A stretch of 64,000 nucleotides of DNA, taken from JABGQS01 sp963674545 (GTDB taxonomy: Bacteria > Bacillota > Clostridia > Christensenellales > SZUA-584). This document shows positions 7,981 through 15,567 of the stretch, piece by piece (position 1 is the stretch's first letter; each line of letters begins with the position of its first letter). The DNA is taken from the NCBI GenBank assembly GCA_963674545.2, contig CAXXFB010000001.1, forward strand, positions 1,550,001 to 1,614,000. The letters are read 5' to 3'. The notes beneath the pieces were generated by a model. The model did not search any database, had not been told where the DNA came from, and was given only the letters and a program-made list of their open reading frames with translations. The position numbers and the translations under genes were made by a program.

Positions 7981-8874
7981 TTACAACACCTGCTTTGCAA
8001 ATATCTCGTATCCTTTAGCGTTAGCATGTATGTCGCTTATAATTTCAACCTTTCTGTTCTTCGGTATATACTTCCTTATTACCCCTACTCCTCCACCCAG
8101 CATTATGGTCGGTACTGCCTTTGTATCGAATCCCGATTCCTCAAGCACTTTTAAAAGGTTGTTTGTATACTTCCTGCCCTGTCTTCGTATTATGTCTTTT
8201 ACTTCATTTTCAAGCGTGCAGTCTCTCTCCAGAAGTATCTGCTCAACCTGTGCCGGTGTGATTGACAACCCAAGCAGTCTTCGCACTTCTTCCTGTGTTT
8301 CTTCGATGCACCTTATAACCCCCATCTCAAGACTCCTGCATGTACTCGCATCCGGTATAGCGTTGTTAATAAGCATACAGTCCACTGTCCAGCTGCCTAT
8401 GTCGACAAGTATTTGTGAAGGTTCTTTTGTTATCAGGTCAGGTTTATAAGCAACTGCTGTGTAACCCTGAGGAAACAGCTTTACGTCAATCACGCTTATC
8501 CTGTACGGTTTGCCCTCGAACTCATACCGAAGCGGGAAGCGTTGCTTAAGATATTTTTCAAATCCTTCTTTCTCTCTTCCAAAGGTAGTAAGCGGCAAAC
8601 CTGCAGCAATAACTACGTCGCAGTTTCTTTCAAGATTCCTCGCTTCAATTTCCTTAGCGATGGCTGCTAATGTCAGTATGAAATAGTTTTCGTCTTCCGT
8701 CTTGTTCTTGGTCAGGCTTTGTCTGCCGCTTCCGCAGATGTAGTACCGGTTGCCGAGTTTCACAACTCCGGTTTTTGTAAAAGGCACATTTTCGCTTTCG
8801 ACTACGCCTGATGCAAATACACAGTTCTTTGTTTTTGTCAGACCAAATCCGTGATCAATTCCTATGATGTTCAT
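7981..8874 (-). CDS. ParM/StbA-type actin-like segregation ATPase
   Basis: The protein is 297 residues with the actin-fold nucleotide motifs: phosphate-1 IGIDHGFGLTKTK (4-16), phosphate-2 VDIGSWTVD (about 156-164) and the adenosine motif LGGGVGVI (about 262-269). ParM-type proteins form filaments that push sister plasmids or excised elements apart. The ATG has AAGGAG about 7 bases upstream. The adjoining ParR-like gene completes a type II partition pair. Its presence argues that the element has or had an extrachromosomal phase. Confidence 0.85.
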   Translation of the reverse strand: MNIIGIDHGFGLTKTKNCVFASGVVESENVPFTKTGVVKLGNRYYICGSGRQSLTKNKTEDENYFILTLAAIAKEIEARNLERNCDVVIAAGLPLTTFGREKEGFEKYLKQRFPLRYEFEGKPYRISVIDVKLFPQGYTAVAYKPDLITKEPSQILVDIGSWTVDCMLINNAIPDASTCRSLEMGVIRCIEETQEEVRRLLGLSITPAQVEQILLERDCTLENEVKDIIRRQGRKYTNNLLKVLEESGFDTKAVPTIMLGGGVGVIRKYIPKNRKVEIISDIHANAKGYEIFAKQVL

Positions 8875-8898
8875 TTCGCTTCTCCTTTTCTTAAAATA

Positions 8899-8937
8899 AA
8901 AGAGAGCTGTCTACACAACTTGTAAACAACTCTCCTC
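8899..8937 (-). terminator. Terminator-like hairpin upstream of parM
   Basis: A stem of about 13 pairs with two mismatches (GAGAG...CTCTC ends) is followed on the minus strand by a TTTTATTTT stretch. It lies downstream of the gene ending at 9076, so parM probably starts from a separate promoter or by readthrough. Confidence 0.6.
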
Positions 8938-9075
8938 GCTTTGTGCCAATTCGAATTTAGGCATATAGTATTAATTTTTTCAGGCTTCTAGCATGAGTCA
9001 TTTTTTGAGCCACCTCCTCGCAAGCACACACCATATACGCAAAGCTGCCACAAGTCAAGACAAAAGTGCAACAAG

Positions 9076-9648
9076 TCATCTTGCGTGGTCAGTTTGATTC
9101 CGTTGCTCTTTTACGTTCAATTCAAGGCGCTGGAAATCAAGCACTTTCAGCACTTTCTCATATATCTCTTTATGCTCGTATAAAGGCCTTTTATCCCAGC
9201 CTCTGTCATAGCTTATGATTTCTTTACCGTCCTTATCACTGATTAGGAGTTTGCTGATCTTGCCTTTATCTATTCCGAACTTTGAAGGCTCCGAATACAC
9301 TTTGGCGCTTACTTTATATCCATCAACCTCACCTTCAAACCAGTTATTTCCCATATAACTGAAATGATTGTCCTTTTGCGGCACCGCAAAATCGATGCTG
9401 TTGATGTTTATCTCCATATCGGCACCAAGCATTGATACTTCAATACCCATCTCGTTTTGAATTGTGGTTTTAAAAGCATCTAAAAGCTCAAGTGTAGTTT
9501 TATTTGCAAGTCCTTCGCAAAACACGTCAAGCCTGTCAACTATGTCTTCCATCTTCGTTTTCTCAGGTTCTCCTATCTTGTCCGTCATAAGCACAAATCT
9601 CTGTTCGTTAACCCTCACCAGTACAATCGATTTTTGTGTTATTTTCAT
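9076..9648 (-). CDS. Mobile-element protein, possibly DUF7678-like
   Basis: The protein is 190 residues, soluble and acidic. The C-terminal part (GNNWFEGEVDGYKVSAKVY, GIDKGKISKLLI, IISYDRGWDKRP) resembles small DUF7678-type proteins found in elements and phages; this recollection is not certain. Function is unknown. The start overlaps the stop of a small upstream frame by the arrangement ATGA, with GGAGG just before it, so the two are coupled. Confidence 0.65.
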   Translation of the reverse strand: MKITQKSIVLVRVNEQRFVLMTDKIGEPEKTKMEDIVDRLDVFCEGLANKTTLELLDAFKTTIQNEMGIEVSMLGADMEININSIDFAVPQKDNHFSYMGNNWFEGEVDGYKVSAKVYSEPSKFGIDKGKISKLLISDKDGKEIISYDRGWDKRPLYEHKEIYEKVLKVLDFQRLELNVKEQRNQTDHAR

Positions 9649-9815
9649 TCGTTGCCTCCTTCATCTTGTTTTATTGTTACATATCCGTCACACGGTTCAA
9701 TTAATATGTCTTTATTCGTGTCAATCCCTGCTTCGTCTAGCATGCATAACGGGATGCTATAACTTGATGCGCATTCGCTGCAGTTTGGATATGCGCATTT
9801 TTTGTCTTGGTTCAT
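9645..9815 (-). CDS. Small cysteine-rich protein, 56 residues
   Basis: The frame begins MNQDKKCAYPNCSECASSYS and contains five cysteines in total, including a C-x4-C-x2-C cluster near the N-terminus that could bind metal. AAAGGA lies about 8 bases upstream of the ATG. The stop overlaps the next start as ATGA, the hallmark of translational coupling. Family unknown. Confidence 0.6.
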   Translation of the reverse strand: MNQDKKCAYPNCSECASSYSIPLCMLDEAGIDTNKDILIEPCDGYVTIKQDEGGNE

Positions 9816-9841
9816 TTTCTAGTCCTTTCTTTTTTTGGTAA

Positions 9842-9869
9842 TAAAAAAGCACTTGCTACAAGCAAATGC
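9842..9869 (-). terminator. Rho-independent terminator
   Basis: A nine-pair stem, GCATTTGCT with AGCAAGTGC on the minus strand and loop TGT, is followed by TTTTTT. It marks the boundary between the mobile-element operon to the left and the AT-rich block to the right. Confidence 0.8.
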
Positions 9870-9959
9870 TTATACTTTCATTTTGTCTAATCTGTTCGTT
9901 TTTATAATTTTCTATATGGGTTAAAAAGACTTTATTTTAAGAACTGTATTAATATAAGC

Positions 9960-9983
9960 AAAGCACCGCCGAAGCGATGCTTT
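9960..9983 (-). terminator. Hairpin with TTCG loop downstream of the heliorhodopsin gene
   Basis: On the minus strand AAAGCATCGC pairs with GCGGTGCTTT around a TTCG tetraloop. The following tract is not strongly T-rich, so it may act with the next hairpin at 9842-9869 as a tandem end signal, or stabilise the 3' end of the message. Confidence 0.55.
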
Positions 9984-10024
9984 ACTTACTGTATCTCTCT
10001 CTATATACCTATACTATGCATATT

Positions 10025-10813
10025 TTAAGGTTGCATTGCTCCAAACAATACGAGCCATGCAAGAATCGATTTAGCTACTAGGCTTAATACTATATATGTT
10101 CGCTCTCCATAAAGATAATCCTTCCATTTACCAACCTTTTTGTATTGCAGTATCATGTTTATCGGGAACGTGTTGAAAGCTACGAAGTATGTTCCTACGA
10201 TTGCCCATACGAACCACGGTACCATGTCATAATTGCCTGTGCCAACCATGTAAGTTATTATTACTGCCCACGGAGCTAATCCGGCAATGGATCCCCAAAC
10301 AAACGGTCCCCAATTGACTTTGCCGTCGTTTCGCTTAGAGTTTAACTGTTCCATCACAAGCCCGAAAAGGTTCATTGAAGCGTTGACTACGAATATCAAT
10401 ACAAGCGTGCCAATATCATAGATTCCAAACAAAGTAGAAATAAGAACAATCATGATTGATGAACTAAGCGCATACTCAAACCAGCGGAATTTATTTATGC
10501 CCTTTTCCAGTTCAGAATTATAAATTGCATTTAACTTTTTAGGTAAGGAAATCAATGCGTGTGCTGCTGCAGATATCAGAAGGAAAACTGCAACCAATAT
10601 ACCGAATGGAAGTTCAAATAGCGTGCGGCCGGCCGTTTCCAATGACTGAGTACTTACATTGTAAGTTATATAGAATTGTTTAATTTCCGGAGCAAATTCT
10701 GATATCTTTTGAATTACACTAGTTGCGAGTATAAGCATTATTATTCCTTGTACAAGATGAAGTGCACCCATTATTATGTTGAATCTTCTTAATTTACTTA
10801 AAACTTTTTCCAT
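10025..10813 (-). CDS. Heliorhodopsin (retinal-binding seven-helix photoreceptor)
   Basis: The protein is 262 residues with seven hydrophobic helices. Diagnostic heliorhodopsin motifs are visible: KLRRFNIIMGALHLVQG at the N-terminus (conserved His at H19), H85 in helix 2, FRWFEYALSSSIM in helix 3 with E113 at the counterion position, AGLAPW in helix 5, and ERTYIVLSLVAKSILAW in helix 7 with K248 at the Schiff-base position. Heliorhodopsins sit inverted relative to type 1 rhodopsins, do not pump ions in the cases studied, and are thought to sense light. GGAGG stands 9 bases before the ATG. The gene follows a retinol-dehydrogenase-like SDR on the same strand and has a promoter and palindrome of its own. 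Confidence 0.93.
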   Translation of the reverse strand: MEKVLSKLRRFNIIMGALHLVQGIIMLILATSVIQKISEFAPEIKQFYITYNVSTQSLETAGRTLFELPFGILVAVFLLISAAAHALISLPKKLNAIYNSELEKGINKFRWFEYALSSSIMIVLISTLFGIYDIGTLVLIFVVNASMNLFGLVMEQLNSKRNDGKVNWGPFVWGSIAGLAPWAVIITYMVGTGNYDMVPWFVWAIVGTYFVAFNTFPINMILQYKKVGKWKDYLYGERTYIVLSLVAKSILAWLVLFGAMQP

Positions 10814-10881
10814 TTTAGTTTTCCTCCACTATTAATAATCATTATTGATAATATAATTATATATAATCTGTCGATTTAAAC

Positions 10882-10896
10882 TGTGACAAAGTCACA
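10882..10896. promoter_or_regulatory. Palindromic operator candidate in the heliorhodopsin leader
   Basis: TGTGACAAAGTCACA is a perfect 6-3-6 inverted repeat. It lies a few bases downstream of the -10 of the promoter at 10902-10930, where a bound repressor would block transcription. The half-site TGTGA resembles CRP/FNR-type half-sites, but the spacing is one base short. The binding protein is unknown. Confidence 0.5.
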
Positions 10897-10901
10897 TATA
10901 T

Positions 10902-10930
10902 ATTATTATTTTTCAATTTAGTTTTGTCAA
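10902..10930 (-). promoter_or_regulatory. Sigma-A type promoter of the heliorhodopsin gene
   Basis: On the minus strand TTGACA (10930-10925) is separated by exactly 17 bases from AATAAT (10907-10902). The start site would fall just upstream of, or in, the palindrome at 10882-10896. This gives the heliorhodopsin a promoter separate from the SDR upstream of it. Confidence 0.6.
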
Positions 10931-10988
10931 ATTATTTTTCAGCTCTTCTCTTCGTTTTCTATATTTAATATAATGATATCCTTCTAAA

Positions 10989-11951
10989 TTATAAGATAAT
11001 ACCTTCTTTATTTAAAAACTCTTTGGTTATTGTTAAGAGGTCTTCCGCTGCGTCTAGATCTAGTGCTGGAGGCGCCAGTTCTTCTTCCGTCGTCAAGTGG
11101 TAAAATATATCCGTCTTTTTTAACAGTTCTGGAGAAGTACCAAGATAATATAGCGCCTCGGCAGAAATTTCAGGAGAGGCCGAAAGCTTATTAATGATGT
11201 TCTTTTTATACCATTGATACCCTCTACCATTATCCTTGCCAGTCTCTGTCCGAACCATCCCAGGATGCATCGCATTAATTGTTACGTTGTAAGGAGCCAG
11301 CTCGTCGGAAAGCAAATGCATAAAAAGCAGTTGCGCCAGCTTGCCAGCCCCATATGCTTTGATTCCGGTATACCGCCGCTTTTTCCATTGAAGATCCTCA
11401 AGATCCAAGCCCCAAACCGCAAAGCGATAAGCCTCCGAGCTTACCAATAGAATTCTTCCTGTTCGGTCCCGCTGAAATTTTGGAATCAGCATCTTGTTAA
11501 TGATTAAGGGACAAAGATAATGAATAGCAAAGTTAATTTCGAGACCAAAAGGAGATTCAGTACGAGATTTCAAATGCAAACCAGCATTATGAATTAGCAC
11601 GTCGATCGACTTTTCTAGAGACAGCAGGTATTGTCCTACCCGTTGTATATCTGATAAAAGCGCTAAATCTGCAATGAGATATTCAACTTCCGTACCGAAT
11701 TCTTCAGCTATTTCTTTTTTTACTGACTCAGACTTATCCGGATTTCTATTCACCATTAGGATATTAGCACCCATGGAAGCATATTTTCGAGCAGTATAGT
11801 ATCCGATTCCTGATGTTGTCCCTGTTATTACTACAAATTTATCCCTAAAGGGATTTGAATTTTTTTCTGGACGGCGTTTCATATTCTTGATCATAGCATA
11901 TATGTTTGACAATTTGTATTTGGGCCAGTATTTTCTAACTGCAGCATTCAT
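10989..11951 (-). CDS. Short-chain dehydrogenase/reductase, retinol-dehydrogenase-like
   Basis: The protein is 320 residues. It has a basic N-terminal extension (about 1-35), then the classical SDR core: TGTTSGIG cofactor motif (43-50), NRN after beta-2 (R69 suggests NADP), IADLA (93-97), HNAG (121-124), catalytic Ser at 171-172, and YGAGK with Y200 and K204. The general layout is that of the RDH11-14/WWOX-like SDRs that interconvert retinal and retinol, although the same subfamily acts on other lipids in bacteria. Its place 175 bases upstream of a heliorhodopsin on the same strand makes a retinoid substrate attractive, but that is inference. AAAGGA lies upstream of the ATG. Confidence 0.85.
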   Translation of the reverse strand: MNAAVRKYWPKYKLSNIYAMIKNMKRRPEKNSNPFRDKFVVITGTTSGIGYYTARKYASMGANILMVNRNPDKSESVKKEIAEEFGTEVEYLIADLALLSDIQRVGQYLLSLEKSIDVLIHNAGLHLKSRTESPFGLEINFAIHYLCPLIINKMLIPKFQRDRTGRILLVSSEAYRFAVWGLDLEDLQWKKRRYTGIKAYGAGKLAQLLFMHLLSDELAPYNVTINAMHPGMVRTETGKDNGRGYQWYKKNIINKLSASPEISAEALYYLGTSPELLKKTDIFYHLTTEEELAPPALDLDAAEDLLTITKEFLNKEGIIL

Positions 11952-12041
11952 AAAATCATTTCCTTTGTGGGTTTCTCAAGCTGTAATAAATTTTCTCTAC
12001 TTTGAATAAATAAAAAGCAAAAGAACAACTATTTATTGCCT

Positions 12042-12076
12042 ATTGTAATGTATTTGAATCTGTGATTCAATATAAT
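12042..12076. promoter_or_regulatory. Divergent promoter region with 7-3-7 palindrome
   Basis: The perfect inverted repeat TTGAATC-TGT-GATTCAA occupies 12054-12070. On the minus strand the right arm supplies a -35 (TTGAAT, 12070-12065), followed after 17 bases by TACAAT (12047-12042) for the SDR gene. On the plus strand TATAAT (12071-12076) almost touches the ATG of the DUF2269 gene. A protein bound to the palindrome could therefore control both directions. Confidence 0.55.
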
Positions 12077-12077
12077 A

Positions 12078-12689
12078 ATGAAAACATACATTAAGACAAA
12101 AACCATCTTGACTGTTTTTATCGTCATCATGGCTGGGTTAATAGGGTTTGCAGTTATTTTTCAAGATACCTTTGTTGCTCTTTTAAAAAATCCCGCTTTT
12201 CTAAGACATGCTCAATTTTTGCATATTATTGCCATCTCTCTGTTCTTTGCAAATGCAATCGTTGGTATATTATGGGAGAAGCGAAGCTTTGCTACAGAAA
12301 ACAAAGAGATTATTCTTCATACTTACAATACAGTAGCGTTTTTAGACTCCATGTTTTCATCTCCGCTAATCATTCTTTCTCTGATAAGCGGACTATCCTT
12401 AAGTTTCCAATTGGGAGATCTTTGGCATATTGGTTGGCTATCAGTCAGTTTTCTTCTCTTTTTACTCTCGGGCATTATCTGGATTGCATCTGATATACCT
12501 ACACAATACAAGGTTAAACGACTTTTGTCCCAGATTAGCCCGGAAGATCAAAACCTTCCATACGAACTTGTCCGGCTTTTAAAACTACGCTGGTGGATTA
12601 GCTTGGCTGGTGTTTTACCCTTGGTTATTGTCTTTATTCTAATGGTATACAAACCTGATATTGCAGCTTTAGCGGATTGGTTCCATTAG
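12078..12689 (+). CDS. DUF2269 family integral membrane protein
   Basis: The protein is 203 residues with four or five hydrophobic helices and the DUF2269-like pattern (FLHIIAISLFFANAIVGILW, LISGLSLS, LLSGIIWIASDIPTQ, LKLRWWISLAG). The function of the family is unknown. It is the only plus-strand gene of the AT-rich block and diverges from the SDR. No Shine-Dalgarno sequence precedes the ATG, and a TATAAT lies directly before it, so the start or the mode of initiation is unclear. Confidence 0.75.
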   Translation: MKTYIKTKTILTVFIVIMAGLIGFAVIFQDTFVALLKNPAFLRHAQFLHIIAISLFFANAIVGILWEKRSFATENKEIILHTYNTVAFLDSMFSSPLIILSLISGLSLSFQLGDLWHIGWLSVSFLLFLLSGIIWIASDIPTQYKVKRLLSQISPEDQNLPYELVRLLKLRWWISLAGVLPLVIVFILMVYKPDIAALADWFH

Positions 12690-12709
12690 CATTTATTTAT
12701 ATTAAAATA

Positions 12710-13915
12710 CTATTTATTTTTATTCTCATCTTTATGTATATGTACACCTAATGAAATAGATTCTTTACCATAGCGGTGTCGAATTTCACTCACTGTTTTT
12801 TCTAACTTGTCAATCCTCTCCCTTTTTGAACCTTCTCCTAAATCAAAAATACTTAACTGCTCTCCTCCATTTTCAGAAACAAGGTTTATTCCTGTAACTG
12901 TGAGCATGCGTATTGGTTTGTTTAAATCCCATTGCTCTCTAAGTATTTGTACGGCTGCTTCAAATATCTCAATTATCAGGTATGTTGGTTGTCTAAGCTG
13001 CTTTTGCCTTGTGATATCTTTAAACTCCGGGTTACGTATAGTAAGTTGCACTCCGCTGCACTTAAGTCCGTTTTCTCTTAATCTTGTAGCAACGTCCTCT
13101 GCGAGCGGTAATACTTCTTCCTTAATATCATTTAAGCCTATAAGGTTATGACTGAATGTCATACCTCTGCCAATTGATTTTATATCCTGAACAGCATTTG
13201 ATAGCTGCACTTCGCTATTATCCAGCCCATTAGCGTAGTCGTGCATAACGGCTCCGGATTTGCCAAATATGTTGATAAGGAGATTTTTATTTGAATCTGC
13301 AAGCTGACCTATTGTATCGATACCGATTTCAGCCAACCTTGCTTTAGCTGACTTGCCTACAAATAGCAGAGCTGATACGGGCAGCGGATATACTATTTCC
13401 TTATAGTTCTCCCTGCTTATAATTGTAGTCGCATCCGGCTTCTTATAATCACTGCCTAGCTTTGCAAATATTTTGTTGAATGAAACTCCAACCGAAGCAG
13501 TTAATCCGACCTCGCTCTTTATAGTTTCGCGTATCTTATCAGCAATTTCTTTACCGCTGCCTAAAATGTTTAGGCTCCCAGTTACGTCAAGCCAAGCTTC
13601 ATCTATGCCGAAAGGTTCTACTCTGTCAGTGAAGCGATCATATATCTTGCGAACAATCTTTGAGTATTTTGAATACAAATCGTGATGCGGTGGCACCAAT
13701 ATAAGCTCAGGACATTTTTTCTTTGCTTGCCAAACTGTTTCTGCGGTTTTTATACCGTATCCCTTGGCTAGTTCGTTTTTAGCCAATATAATGCCATGGC
13801 GGTTTTCAACATTGCCGCTGACCGCCATAGGGACGTTCTTAAGCTCTGGTTTTAATAAGCACTCGACTGAAGCATAAAAGCCGTTTAAATCGCAGTGCAG
13901 TATAGTTCTATCCAT
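12710..13915 (-). CDS. dinB: DNA polymerase IV (Y-family translesion polymerase)
   Basis: The protein is 401 residues with the complete Y-family layout: LHCDLNGFYASVE (D9 metal ligand, F13 steric gate), IDEAWLDVT (second and third carboxylates, about 104-105), the thumb helices and the little finger. A C-terminal QLSIFDL (about residue 360) is the beta-clamp binding motif. It copies past damaged bases with low fidelity. I see no LexA box upstream. The ribosome binding site is weak. Its place in a block of redox and light-related genes may reflect damage tolerance. Confidence 0.93.
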   Translation of the reverse strand: MDRTILHCDLNGFYASVECLLKPELKNVPMAVSGNVENRHGIILAKNELAKGYGIKTAETVWQAKKKCPELILVPPHHDLYSKYSKIVRKIYDRFTDRVEPFGIDEAWLDVTGSLNILGSGKEIADKIRETIKSEVGLTASVGVSFNKIFAKLGSDYKKPDATTIISRENYKEIVYPLPVSALLFVGKSAKARLAEIGIDTIGQLADSNKNLLINIFGKSGAVMHDYANGLDNSEVQLSNAVQDIKSIGRGMTFSHNLIGLNDIKEEVLPLAEDVATRLRENGLKCSGVQLTIRNPEFKDITRQKQLRQPTYLIIEIFEAAVQILREQWDLNKPIRMLTVTGINLVSENGGEQLSIFDLGEGSKRERIDKLEKTVSEIRHRYGKESISLGVHIHKDENKNK

Positions 13916-14056
13916 TTAATTCTTAATTTTATATCCAAATACTATCGGATTACTCGCCATGTTCTATTTGCTTTTCTAAATATTCTTCACGTATTTTGAC
14001 CTACCACCAGTAATGCTGCAGAGCCGAAAGTGAATTTTATTATTTATGCACCACTT

Positions 14057-14989
14057 TCAATTTTTACAATTCTGCGGGGGTGGGTTACCCTTCTCTTCAC
14101 TTCGCTTGTCGTTTATAATCTCCATATGTTCCTTCGTAATAAGAGAAACATCATTTTCTTTTGCCCAGTTCACACAGGACTTCAGAACCGTATTGAGAAA
14201 TACTCTGGGGACCTTTACGAGTTTTTCACATGCTTCTTCTGTGAACCTGACTTCAGGGTCTATCCGCTCTGATGCATACACAACCACCTGTACGTTCATT
14301 CCCGCCTTTTTGGGTATCGGCTCTTTTCTTGGTTTTCCTGATTTGGCGTACCAAAAATGCGTATTGTCTCTGTAGCCGTAATCAATTGGGATATCGGGGA
14401 ACCCGCTGGCCTTTGTTCCATTCACAATTGTATCCCTATACTTCTCCTTCATCAATATCTTATCTATTCGAAGTATAAAATGAGCGCCCGTTTCGCTGGT
14501 TATGCCATTAAAATCATGATATGGCGGTGAATAGCTTTCCTGAACCTTATCATCTTGTGCATCGTCAAGCTCCCTCAGCCATGTGCATTCAAACACCTGG
14601 AAAGCCTCGCTAACTACCTTAGGCCGTTCACCTTCTGCTATACCTTCCTCCAATTTGAACAACAGATTCTTCATCTTTTCTTTTGGCTCGTCTCCCGGGT
14701 ATCCGAGTCGAACCGCTTCTTTAAAATATTTACTTTTTGCTGTTATAAAGTTCAATGCGCACTTTGAATTATTCAATATATTCCTTGCAGTATTTGAGTT
14801 GTTTCTAAGGCAAAGCAGCATTGTATAACTTTCTTTACCCGCAACATAGTATGGGCTGCATAAGGAATATGAACCAATGCTTGTAAGCCCGTCTTCACAC
14901 AGCGTTGAAACTAAAATTGTGGGCATCGGGAAAAATGCAGAAGTTTGATAAAAATTATCTACGATCCTTAAATCTCTAAAAGATGACAT
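14057..14989 (-). CDS. Flavin-reductase-like protein with PCP_red-type C-terminal domain
   Basis: The protein is 310 residues. Residues about 10-200 form an FMN-binding split barrel of the flavin reductase family (FFPMPTILVSTL, SYSLCSPYYVAG, CALNFITAK). Residues about 245-300 (RFTEEACEKLVKVPRVFLNTVLKSCVNWAKEN, then ITKEHMEII) match the small helical PCP_red domain first known from the B subunit of light-independent protochlorophyllide reductase. Related flavoproteins use FMN in electron transfer. AAAGGAG precedes the ATG. The C-terminus is a basic, Pro-rich tail. Confidence 0.75.
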   Translation of the reverse strand: MSSFRDLRIVDNFYQTSAFFPMPTILVSTLCEDGLTSIGSYSLCSPYYVAGKESYTMLLCLRNNSNTARNILNNSKCALNFITAKSKYFKEAVRLGYPGDEPKEKMKNLLFKLEEGIAEGERPKVVSEAFQVFECTWLRELDDAQDDKVQESYSPPYHDFNGITSETGAHFILRIDKILMKEKYRDTIVNGTKASGFPDIPIDYGYRDNTHFWYAKSGKPRKEPIPKKAGMNVQVVVYASERIDPEVRFTEEACEKLVKVPRVFLNTVLKSCVNWAKENDVSLITKEHMEIINDKRSEEKGNPPPQNCKN

Positions 14990-15079
14990 TTTACTTCTCC
15001 TTTAGAAATAAGTCTTAATATATACGTGTTCTTAACTGAATATGTTATTTGGCATAATTATAGTTTATGCCGTTGCTCA

Positions 15080-15514
15080 TTAATATAATTTTATATGATT
15101 AGCCGTATCAACATCCTCAAGAAATAAAATATCTTTGATCAAAACCTCTATAACACGAACATTTTTATTTGAGGCTAGATTAACAAGTCTATCGTGCTTA
15201 TTAATAAGTTGCTTTATTAATTTATCTGTAATTTCTCCGGCTTCAATTATAGAAGCTTGACCATTTATAGTTAAAGCTTTTGTCTGAGAAGTTTCATCTT
15301 TTTCACTGTCTCTGGTGTCTACTAAAATACTTACATTCTTGTTTCCAACAATATTAAAGTATTTTGTGCTATCCTTTAGCGTAAGCATATACATTTTAGT
15401 GCAGCTTTCATCACATATATATAGCATTAAAGAAGCATCAGGTACATTTTTGCTGCATGTACTCAGAACACATAAACTGTTGTTCAGCAATATTTTTTTG
15501 ACTTTAGATATCAT
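15080..15514 (-). CDS. Pyridoxamine 5'-phosphate oxidase-family (FMN split-barrel) protein
   Basis: The protein is 144 residues with the short PPOX-like pattern: ILLNNSLCVLSTCSKNVPDASLM at the start, YMLTLKDSTKYFNIVGNKNVSILV, then ALTINGQASII and a C-terminal strand. Members bind FMN, F420 or haem and carry out diverse redox reactions. Substrate unknown. AGGAG lies upstream of the ATG. It is the second split-barrel protein in a row in this block. Confidence 0.8.
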   Translation of the reverse strand: MISKVKKILLNNSLCVLSTCSKNVPDASLMLYICDESCTKMYMLTLKDSTKYFNIVGNKNVSILVDTRDSEKDETSQTKALTINGQASIIEAGEITDKLIKQLINKHDRLVNLASNKNVRVIEVLIKDILFLEDVDTANHIKLY

Positions 15515-15567
15515 AAATTAACTCCTAACACTTATCTGCTACTATAATTATAACATTATGAATATCT

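Noticed and set aside
9050..9078. Two copies of ACAAGTCA, 21 bases apart, as a parC centromere
   Set aside because: Only two full copies are present, the second reaching into the end of a coding gene. Real parC sites usually have more repeats, so this is too weak to call.
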